Shown: in pieces, positions 12,352-22,300 of the stretch
How the letters are laid out: every line of letters begins with the position of its first letter
How positions within the stretch are numbered: position 1 is the first letter of the stretch
From: Gordionus sp. m RMFG-2023
Lineage: Eukaryota; Nematomorpha; Gordioida; Chordodea; Parachordodidae
DNA: 64,000 nt
Direction of reading: 5' to 3'
NCBI RefSeq assembly: GCF_954871325.1
Contig: NC_088775.1
Span: 38,913,561 to 38,977,560, forward strand
Program-made: the position numbers and the translations under genes
Notes under the pieces: model-generated
Databases searched by the model: none
The model's input: the letters and a program-made list of their open reading frames with translations, nothing else
Told to the model about the DNA's origin: nothing

Positions 12352-12879
12352 GTCTGTGAAAAACATACCTATGAAATACAACATCTGAAAGTAGATTGAA
12401 TGATTTGGATCTTTTGAATATTCATAGACATTTAACGCCAAGCAAGGATTGATAATTGAAAAATTAGCTCAAAACATACAAAATACAATTATTCCTAAGA
12501 AACTTTTTGTGTATTAATTTATATTTACAACATTTAAATTTTTTTTACTTTATATATTTTAAAAGCTCAAAAAATTCAAATTTCAATTTTGGGTCATTTA
12601 GGTGATTCATATCGTGGGTTATATTCACTTTATATTTTATGATTCACATTTAAATGCCGGTTAATATATATAATTATTTTAATTCACATTAGTTTAAAAT
12701 TGTGTATTAGAAAAGTTATTAATCCTAATAATTTATGCTTAGTATTTTTAATTAAAAATATTATTTCTTAAAAAAATTTATTATCCCCCCCCCCCCAGAC
12801 CAAATTCCTGCGTACGCGCCTGGAAATACTCATTATAAAAATAAAATTAAACGGATGGATGTTAATATTTTCTCTAGCT

Positions 12880-13095
12880 TTGGTCAAAAATTAAATATTT
12901 TAATAAATAGATTGTGGATTTCGATTTAAAATTCACAGTTTATAATTTTAAAAAAATATTTGTAGTCGTCTTAAACCGTAATAAATACAAAATAATTTTT
13001 ATTTTATAGTATTTGAAATATAAATAGTAAATATTTTCAAAAATATTCCAATTAAAATACAAATACAATATTTTAAATACAAGCATTCACGTTAT
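12880..13095. mobile_element. Right-end-like fragment of the 43408-type hAT family
   Basis: The segment ataatttttattttatagtatttgaaatataaat (here shortened) with repeated aaatacaaat matches the right-hand 150 bp of the hAT in the Robo intron. The terminal CCCAACCCTA is not preserved. With 7960-8350 it may mark the two ends of one larger, heavily interrupted copy. Confidence 0.4.
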
Positions 13096-13199
13096 AGTAA
13101 GTAGTTGATGTTTAGAAATAAAATGAACCCGGACTCAGACACATTATCAGAGTAAATTCTTTTAGTTGCTTTTTAATCGTAAGACCTTGTTTGCATTAA

Positions 13200-13365
13200 G
13201 CGCGTATTTCTCAAGCGATGCGACTGGGAAAAAATTTATAATTCATTTCCTCGCATCGCGAAGTTATTAATTTTACCTATTATTTGCTTGCTTTTGAAAA
13301 ATCCCAAGTGATCCTTATCGCATCGCTTGAGCGATACGCGCTTACTATAAACAAGGTCTAAGGCT
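13200..13365. repeat. Imperfect inverted repeat, about 150 bp apart
   Basis: The sequence agaccttgtttgcattaagc at 13181-13200, with tctcaagcgatgcga following, is echoed in inverted order by catcgcttgagcga (13323-13336) and ataaacaaggtct (13348-13360). This resembles a small foldback/MITE spanning about 13181-13361. Confidence 0.55.
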
Positions 13366-13525
13366 GTCCAAAATCTTGTTGCTATAATTTTTTCCTTTGT
13401 ACTGGTTACTTAGTTAAAGTACTCATATGCATTAATAAAACACGAGACATTGACATAGAATTTAAAATTAGTGCCTAAAATATGATAATCAAAGATACCC
13501 ACTGGGCAAATTTGGGTTTGAAGGT

Positions 13526-13579
13526 AAAGCCCCCCCCCCTCCCCCCATTCATTTAATAAATTCTGGCTAGGCCACTGTA
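13526..13579 (-). mobile_element. Terminus of a CAGTGGCxTAGCCAG/G-run element
   Basis: On the minus strand it reads cagtggcctagccagaattt and then a long G run. The same start, CAGTGGCGTAGCCAGG plus a G run, is found at 35394. Only one end is visible. Confidence 0.5.
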
Positions 13580-14326
13580 TTGTCAAAAAAGAAATTATTG
13601 CCATAAACTATACTATAAAAGTCTAACTAGTACATAGACCCAAAGGTTTATTTAAAAAATTATACATAAATATTAGTTTAGACTTATATTTTAATCGATT
13701 TTTAAAAAGATTTAGGTTAATATGTGTTTTTTTCATAAAAAAAATTAGCCAAAATTTATTCAGGTTTTTTTGTTGAAGATTTTTAAATTTCCGTGGTACA
13801 AGACTACTAAACCTTTCAGGATTAATAAAAAATAAATTGTTTTTAAACCATTTTTATGATATTAAAATTAAAAATATAACTGTTATATATATGTATTTTT
13901 TTATTATTTGGCAAGTCATTTTTATCAAATTTAATATTGTTATTTTGTCAAGTCTTTATTAAAATTAATATTGTTATTTTGTCAAATCATTCTATCAAAT
14001 TAATATTGTTATTTTAGTGAGTCAGCATTATCGTAAAAAATATATTTTTTATTTTTGAGATTACTAACAAATTTATATTAATTTAGCAAATTAAAAAGAT
14101 ATAAAAGCTTAGTAAAAAAGGTAAAAATGATCAATTATTTTTTTTTTCGTGGTTTATAAATCATAAAACGTTTTCGTATTTTAGTTTAATTGTGAAATTA
14201 TATTTGGAAATTAATAAAACAAAGCTAAAGAGTATAAATCAAAAAAAAGTTTAAAAAATTAAAGAATAGGAAGTGTGAAAATTATAAAAGTGGTGGCCAA
14301 GGCGAAATATACGGGATAATATTTTG

Positions 14327-14430
14327 GAAAGCGTTGGATATAGGGAATAACGTTGAAAACTAATTAGTAGGGAAAGCGTTGGATATACGGAACGTTGAAA
14401 ACTAATTAGTAGGGAAAGCATTGGATATAC
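14327..14430. repeat. Short tandem duplication, unit near 50 bp
   Basis: Copies of ggaaagcgttggatata, followed by cggaacgttgaaaactaatt, repeat about 2.5 times. The open frame crossing it is a by-product of the repeat. Confidence 0.75.
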
Positions 14431-14574
14431 GGAATAATTTGTGCAACGCGTTTTTTTTAAAAAAAAGAGGAAGTACACCGAGCGATCAAATTAGGCGGAA
14501 GTGCTGCCCAAATTTTGGCATATATAAACCTGTTACACGGAATTGTCCTAAATTTTTGTCATATAGATCTGCTA

Positions 14575-14861
14575 AATTTTTGTTGACATTAAATTTTTAA
14601 GAAAAGATATTAACTTTTTTAATTTGTAATGTCAACAGATAAGATAATATTAATAGCTTAAATAAGCCAATGATACACATATACATCCACCACTTTACAG
14701 GTCTTTATATGACAAAAATTTGGGCAGCACTTCTGTGTAGCAGATCTATATGACATATGTGTATCATTGACTTATTTACGCTATTAATATTATCTTATCT
14801 GTTGACATTACAAATTAAAAAGTTAATATCTTTTCTTAAAAATTTAATGTCAACAAAAATT
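14575..14861. repeat. Inverted repeat, arms about 107 bp, 72-bp loop
   Basis: The arms 14575-14682 and 14755-14861 are near-perfect reverse complements. The right arm contains the first ~60 bp of the left LTR of the Gypsy element (from 14800) plus about 45 bp of its outer flank, so the inversion-duplication arose after that insertion. The loop and the left flank (from about 14495) carry further short inverted copies, such as gaagtgctgcccaaattt. Confidence 0.85.
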
Positions 14862-15856
14862 ATATATATTTTTAAAAATTCTTATTTAAAAACTTCAATA
14901 AACTTTATTTAATTTAATTTAAAAGATATATATATGTTCTAAAAATTTTATCTTTGAGAAATATACCAAGTTCTTAACACTACTAAAATTATCTTAATCT
15001 TTTAAAATATAAATTTTCCAAAAGTCAAAACACAAATTTTATTATCAAATTAATCATCATAAAAAATATTTTCAAAAGTCATATTATATAAAAAAAATTC
15101 GGTAACTCACTGAATCACTGGGAATTTTTTAATATTATTTTTTTTTTAATTATTTTTTTTTTTATAAAAAAAATAAGATCGTCTGGATTTTAGTAGAAAT
15201 TTTTTAATGGAAGGGGTAAATTAAATATTGATAAATCTTAAAATTAAATATTTTTCCAAGTTATAACAATCGAATTAAAATGGATATGATCATTACTCTG
15301 TCAATCATAGCAAAAACTTTATAGACCCTAATGATATATCAATCCACACTCAACGTATTGAGCGTTTATGGAGGGATCTTAAGGCAAGCATTCCCAGAAA
15401 TGGAAGAAAATCTTCCTTTCATTTATATATATGTGAATATTCCTATTTTCGTAATATTAAAAATATGTCTATATAAATAAATTAAATTTTTAATGATATA
15501 AATTTATATAGAACTATTTTTGTTTTTCCTTAACAATATACATCTATATTATCATTGTATTTATATTATGTTTATTCATATAATTGATTAATTATCTTTT
15601 ATTTGGGTTTAATAGTAAATTGTAAGAATTATGAGAATTTTCACAAATAAAATACTCCGTTTTTTAAGATTTTTAAATATCTCCGTTTGTTAAAAATTTT
15701 AAATATACTCCCTTTTTTATATTTTTAAATATACTCCGTTTTTATTGTAAATTACGGTATCGGTCCGATCCGTTTGTCTTTCTTTTGTCATTATACAATT
15801 TCGCTTCAATATTTCGAAAAATTTCCTAGAAAATGGTAAAATAGCAATATAATTAT

Positions 15857-17175
15857 TTACATATATATTTTTTTAGCAATTTTTTATAGCAATATTCTCA
15901 ACTTTATTAGCAAATATTTTTCTGAACCTTAAAGGCGAAGGTAATTGTTTTAATTAATATTTACATATATATTGTTTTAATTAAAATATTTTACATAATT
16001 AATATTTACATATATATGTTTTTAGCAATATTCTCAACTTAGTATAAATATTTTTCTGAACCTTAAAGGCAAAGGTAATAGTTTTTATTAAAATTTTTAC
16101 ATAATTAATATTTACATATATATATTTTTTTTAGCAATATTCTCAACTTAGTATTAGCAAATATTTTTCTGAACCTTAAAGGCTAAGGTAATTGTTTTAA
16201 TTAAAATTTTTACATAATTAATATTTACATATATATTTTTTTAGCAATATTCTCAACTTAGTATTAGCAAATATTTTTCTGAACCTTAAAGGCTAAGGTA
16301 ATTGTTTTAATTAAATTTTTACAAAATTAATATTTACATATATATTTTTTTAGCAATATTCTCAACTTAGTATTAGCAGATATTTTTCTGAACCTTAAAG
16401 GCTAAGCTAATTGTTTTAATTAAAATTTTTACATAATTAATATTTACATATACATTTTTTTAGCAATATTCTCAACTTAGTATTAGCAAATATTTTTCTG
16501 AGGCAAAGGTAATTGTTTTAATTAAAATATTTCACATAATTAATATTTACATATTGTTGTAGTTTTGGATATATATTTGTACATATATATTATAAAATGT
16601 CAATCAAAAAGAATATATTTTATTTATTAGTTATTTTATCGAGAATTGATATTCAAACACTTGGTATTTTTTTGTTTATTTTTTGACTTTTGATAAATAT
16701 ATTATACGTGATTAATTTTTATGTTTGATAAAAAAAAATGAAAAAACTTTTATGAGATGAAAATGATTTAATTTGATGTTTTTAACTTTGAAAATGGACT
16801 ATTGGAAATTTTGTGATTTGAATAGAAATAAAGAAATAGAAATTATAAGAAATATTTTACATATATATTTTTTTAGCAATATTCTCAACTTAGTATTAGC
16901 AAATATTTTTCTCAACCTTAAAGGCAAAGGTAATTGTTTTAATTAAAATATTTTACATAATTAATATTTACATATATATTTTTTTAGAATATTCTCAACT
17001 TAGTATAAATATTTTTCTGAACCTTAAAGGCAAAGGTAATTATTTTAATTAAAATTTTTACATAATTAATATTTATATATATATTTTTTTAGCAATATTC
17101 CCAACTTAGTATTAGTAATATTCTCAACTTATTAATAGCAGAACCTTAAAGGCAAAGGTAATTGTTTTAATTAAA
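15857..17175. repeat. Minisatellite, unit about 109 bp, nine or more copies in two blocks
   Basis: The unit contains tttttagcaatattctcaac, ttagtattagcaaatatttt, tctgaaccttaaaggc and aaaggtaattgttttaatt. Block one is 15857-16560 and block two 16855-17175, separated by about 300 bp of unrelated sequence. Copies differ mainly by short deletions. Confidence 0.9.
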
Positions 17176-18535
17176 AATTATAATTAATCCAAATTTTTTT
17201 AATATATTTTTCTTTAAGTATGGGAAGAAATGAAGAGATTGTGCCTTCTTTGATAAATCATGCACAAGAAGATGGAGAGGATGATCTCCTTTTTTACTAT
17301 TTTTCAACAAAATTTTTATAGATGAAGAAGTTGTAATCGATATCTCCATTGCAGCTGATAGCTCTGTAACTTTACCAATATCAGTTAATAACATTCAAAT
17401 CTCGTAGAACAGCCATAAAAATTTTGTCTAGTTATTTTCAATATGTTATAGTTCGGCAATTAATATTAACATTATAAATAGAATCTGAATGTCATATTAT
17501 TACTAATTAAATATTATATTTTATTAAAGGATATTTGTAGCTTTTAAAATTTTATTGTCATATAAATTCAGAATTTTTGAAAATTATATTTTAAAATAAA
17601 ACTTTATTATTCATATTTTTTGTATCATCTATCTAAATGAATATATGGAAGAAGATAATTTATAAAAGAAATGTAGAATCTAAATATAATCATTATTTTA
17701 TTCAAATAATCAATTTCACTTTTTTAACTTAAAACAATCGATTAATTAATTATAAGACTTTTCACATGTCTTGGTCAATAATAGGTATAAAAATTATAAA
17801 ATCTGATTCTTTCAAAAAATATAGACTTACAATTTAAATAAATATGTAATTGAAATTTACCTAATCTTAACAATTTCATAGAATAGAAATAATTAAACAC
17901 TTTTGATTTAGATATTATTAAAAAATAATTTCTTAATGTGATTTGCTGGATGATGTTAACTTTTCAAAATTTAGTTATCCACAGTTAAAGATCTTCATAA
18001 ATATATATGTGTACATTTCACTATCAATGTAAAGTTTAATATAGCTTTGAATCTGAAGGGTTCAGAAATTTAAAATGGTTTGGTTGGATATCTTCAGAAG
18101 ACAAAGCATAATGCCCTAGAATAGAATTTAAATGACAATTTATTACAAATAAGTAACATGGACTTATAAGCATAAACACCACAATAAATTTTAATATATG
18201 CGTAGTTAAGGATTATCTTAATCTATTTTGAAAAATCATCTGGTAGTACCTATAATCAGTGTCTATATGGCCGGGGTGGGTAGGAGACATAGCCTCCAAA
18301 ATATTCAACCCTAGCACTCGAGGGCAATGCAATGTTAAATTTAATATATATTTTTTTATATAAGAAAAATCATCAAAAATTTTCATTTGATTAATTTTAG
18401 ATTTAAAAAAAATGCGTCTAAAAGATTTTCAATAATATTATTCCAAAAAAATCATCGATAGTTGGTGTCTTTTTTGATGTGTCTAAAATTATAATAGTAA
18501 TAGTTAAAATTATACCTAAAACGAATTATTTGTTA

Positions 18536-19352
18536 TAAGATATTCGATTTGATTCGATTCGTATTTTACGAATACGAATAACACAATTATTCGATTCAAA
18601 AATTCGAATAGGAAAATATATTATTCGTCGAATAATTTTTTATCTATTATTCGATCGAATTATTCGAGATTATTCGATTAAAATAATTTATATTAATAAA
18701 TATCGAAAAATAATCATATATTAGTAGGAATTATTTGCAATTATTTCTATTTAATAAAATTACCTAGAAATAATGAAGAATTTTATATTTCTAAATGTTG
18801 TTAACGGCTGTTTTTATCCGAATAATACATAATACAAAATTAACTTCCGAAAATTGTTTTATGATGGACGAAGAAAGTATTTATTTATATGTAAATTATA
18901 ACACATATACCATTATAAATAACTAGTAGCTATCCCGTCAAGAATGACGGGCGAACCAGATATTTCTCTTTTGTTTGATGATGGAGAAATCATAAATTTT
19001 ACTTTTTGCAAAAACTTTGTGTTTAAAAAATTTGTTGTTGGTATATTTGTCTTCTACATGATATGAATATTATATTGATCTTTCTACATTATATATAAAT
19101 ATACTATATACCTATGCTTTAATATTATCTTACTAATAAAATTTGTTTGTCTTTTATCCAAAATTTTACAAAATAAATTTAATGTGCTATCTTTTTTAAT
19201 TTACTGTTAAATAAAATTTTCGAATTGAATCGAATAATCATTTTATTATTCGTACGAAAACGATTAATGAATTATTCGATTTAAATGAATACGAATAATT
19301 CCATTATTTACGAATAATACAATTATTCAATTCGATTCGTATTTTTGTAGGT
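18536..19352. repeat. Cluster of palindromic TTCGAATAAT motifs at both ends of an 800-bp unit
   Basis: The left side (18536-18680) and right side (19205-19352) are dense in attcgattcgtattt and acgaataatacaattattc, roughly complementary to each other and self-palindromic. This suggests a terminal-inverted-repeat element of about 0.8 kb. The interior contains gctatcccgtcaagaatgac, and no transposase was recognised. Confidence 0.5.
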
Positions 19353-22300
19353 CTAGTTAAAATAAAAATTATATAGGGGATACGTGGCATAAATGGCCAT
19401 ATGAAGATAATAATTAAAATATTTAAAGTCTAATGCGGACACACAGTATTGAATGAGGAAAGGGAGATAAAAAAATAGGTAGGGAGCTTTAAGATATCTT
19501 CTCAAAAATACTCAGTGGGGCTATTAAAAAAATATATTTTGTAGCTATTTTCCCCTATATGTTTTTGCAATCGATCTTAGATAAAAATAGAAAATAGTGG
19601 ATAAAAATTTATATTATATTACGTCATATTAAATCTTTATGCCTGTCATCTGACAGTTTCCCAATAATCTTTTTTTTTATACCTGACAAAACACGATAGA
19701 TGCAAGATTATCTATTCTATTATTAACTGAAATCATTTATATTAATAAAATAATTATATCGAGGATTATGATATGTTTAAATATTCTTTCTATATATGTA
19801 TTATTTTATATATATATTTATATAAAATTAAATATTATTTCTATATTAGTAACAAATACTTAAATTATCAGTTTAATTTGTTTTTAATCATATTAAAACT
19901 ATTAACAAATTTAATATGTTTTACTTTTATAATTAATTAAACTATTAGTAGTTTAATATTGTCTAAATTATTATATAAATATTTTATAAATTTATTAAAT
20001 TAAAAAAAATGTTAAAAATAAAATTAAAAAAAATGTTAAAAATTCTATTTTATATTCACCATCTTTCTTCTTTTTAACGCGAACAGCTGTGGGAATATTT
20101 AGAACCGTAAATTACACCAAAAATATCCAAACGATCTTATATTTACTATTTTTTATAAAAAAAATTTGTTTTTTAATATTTAAAAAAATATGATAAAAAA
20201 TAAATTAAAAAAAATAAATTTAAAAAAAATATTAAAAATTTCCCAGTGATTCAGTGAGTTACCAAATTATACAATAAATAGTATAAAACTAGGACATGTC
20301 ACCCCATTTTTTCTGCCAATGACATTTCTTTTAAATTTAATATAAAATCGGATATATCTATAATTATTTACGGCTATATTATTCACTATATATTTTTTTT
20401 ACAATTAATTTTCAATGTTCCTCGTCGTCTCCTCTAAGCGTCAGGTTCTCCCAAGCTTGAATTTGTTGGTCTTTGGGAGAAATGTAATCGTTATTGTTAT
20501 TTTCTTGTTCCATAGCTTGATCCGGTGGCCTTGTTATTTTAAGCATCATTTCGTTCATCTTGCATGTTCATAGGTCTGACTAATTTACCTTTTTTATTTA
20601 TCATTGTTTTTTTATTTTTTCCTTCCATTGGATAGCTAATATTCTTTTCCAGATTTAACATCATAGACCATTTCTTTGGAAAATTTTTTTTACTTTTTTT
20701 TATTGTGTTGGTATGGTACCCCGGCATGGCATTGATGAATTAAATGATCGTCAGCAATACATTTTAAACATCTTCTTTTTCGTACTTCTGGAACATGGTT
20801 GAATCTTGTCATTCCTTCTAAAGAATTTTGAGTCTCCAATTTCATACCAACATCCTTAGGAATGATCGTAATTTGGATAAAATGGGTTTTAAAATTAATA
20901 AGTTGAGACTATGTCTCCATCACAAAAATTTAAACAAGAAAAAATTTTTTTATTAAAATTAATTTTACTAAAATAAAAAAAATTTTTTAAAAATATTTAT
21001 TAAAATTTTATTTTTAAATTAACATTTTTATTGTAATTATTTACATATACATATGTTTTTATATTCCTTCTTTTTAAATAATGCATATGTCATTTTCACA
21101 AAAATAACACATTTTTTTATTACCCCATATCCTAAACAATAAAGGATCAATTTTTTTCATGATTATAAAAATTTTCTTTTCATTTTATTAATAACCTTTA
21201 TTTCAAATTTACCATTTCTACAATAAATCCGTGTTATTTTACAATTAACATCTTCACCATCGATTATCCCTTGTTTATGACTATCTTATCACTAAATTCA
21301 TTCACAACCATTAATTAAGTAGTCTTATTTGTTTTGGCTTTACTCACATTAATACACTCATGTGTCGACTTCAAATTTTAACTCATGTGCTAACTTCAAA
21401 TATTATTAATAAAATTTCCTTGATTTATAACTCAAATTTGTTATTTTACAAAAAACATATACACATTTAATTATCATACCATTAACAAGAATACCCGCTT
21501 TAAGATTTCAGGTTTATATATATGATCTTTACGTCTAATGATCACTATATCAAATATCTTTGATTTATAACTTACATTTGTTACTGCAATATATTCACAT
21601 TTAATTATCATATCATTAACAATTAATTATATGGGTTTAAGAATACCCTCTTTAAGATCTCAGGTTTATATGATCTTTATATATATATTTTATATTTTCG
21701 TACAATAAAAATGGTGTCTAATCATGAATCCGTAAGTGATCATTATGTCTCACCATTATAACCCCATTCTCCAGAGTTACTTGGCTTAATTTATGATTTT
21801 TTACTATATGGCCTTTCCCCCATTTTTTATGTTTACTATCAAAGAAACAGGTCCAAACCTTTTATCCCATGGAAACTATATGTATATTATCTTGGGGCAA
21901 TATATTAACAACGCCTTTTTGTTTTAAACAAGTTCTTCTACCTAAGAATAATTCTACAGGTGTTATCCCTTCTCGATTTCGAGAATTGAGGTAATATAAC
22001 TGAGACACATCTTTATGGTTTCCAGCCTTTTTAATCCAGTTTTTAATAATTGCTACCATCCTCTCAGCTTGTCCATTCGAGCTGGGATGACATGGTGGAG
22101 CAATAATATGTTTTGTTTGTGATTGAGCACAAAACTTTCTAAAATCATCACTTATGAAGGCTAGACCTCCATCAGATTCTATCTTATCAGGTAAACCATA
22201 TCGAGCATATAATTCTCGTAATTTTTTAACAACAATTTTGTGGTATAACCATACACTTCTGCATATTCTATCCATTTTGAATAGGAATCTAATCTACCAC

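Larger units (their letters stand above)
10950..12822 (+). mobile_element. 1.87-kb hAT transposon with terminal repeats and 8-bp duplication
   Basis: The ends are CAGGCGCGTACGCA and its near-complement tgcgtacgcgcctg. Both flanks carry gaaatact (10942-10949 and 12823-12830), a perfect 8-bp duplication. Plus-strand remnants of a ZMYM1-like hAT transposase are present. LEELIINAITEISQWLER lies at 11350-11410, SVEEYYKTNVPSP at 11720, TNERTF near 11986 and SRLNDLDLLNIHRHL near 12390. Stops and frame changes throughout mean it is not active. Both ends continue into G or C runs. A MITE (12043-12351) sits inside the coding remnant. Confidence 0.88.
15101..20263. mobile_element. 5.2-kb insertion with inverted ends; Merlin/IS1595-type remnant inside
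   Basis: The ends are exact inverted copies over 24 bp (ggtaactcactgaatcactg then ggaa), continuing less perfectly for about 20 more. The insertion splits the left LTR of Gypsy element A. At 15256-15440 (+) the frame reads VNHSKNFIDPNDISIHTQRI, ERLWRDLKASIPRNGRKSS and then CEYSYFRN, the C-terminal part of an IS1595/Merlin DDE transposase with the catalytic Glu in RIER. The N-terminal two thirds are not seen, so the transposase is dead. AAATT is shared by both flanks, but the 8-9-bp duplication expected for Merlin is not visible. Other content is mainly tandem repeats and AT-rich palindromes. Whether all 5.2 kb moved as one unit is inference. Confidence 0.65.

Noticed and set aside
14251-14478. 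75-residue frame with repeated SVYPTLSLLISFQR-type peptide
   Set aside because: It is the translation of the tandem duplication at 14327-14430.
17167-17394. 75-residue minus-strand frame with SKKGDHPLHLLVHDLSKK
   Set aside because: The composition is somewhat protein-like, but I recognise no family and it sits between minisatellite and AT-rich sequence. Not enough support to annotate it.
18926-18960. gctatcccgtcaagaatgac motif as a known element terminus
   Set aside because: It resembles motifs seen at the ends of invertebrate repeats, but I could not tie it to a family or find a partner end.
15101-20263. Polinton/Maverick-type element
   Set aside because: The inverted ends are only about 45 bp, no capsid, protein-primed polymerase or integrase frames are seen, and the only protein trace is Merlin/IS1595-like.
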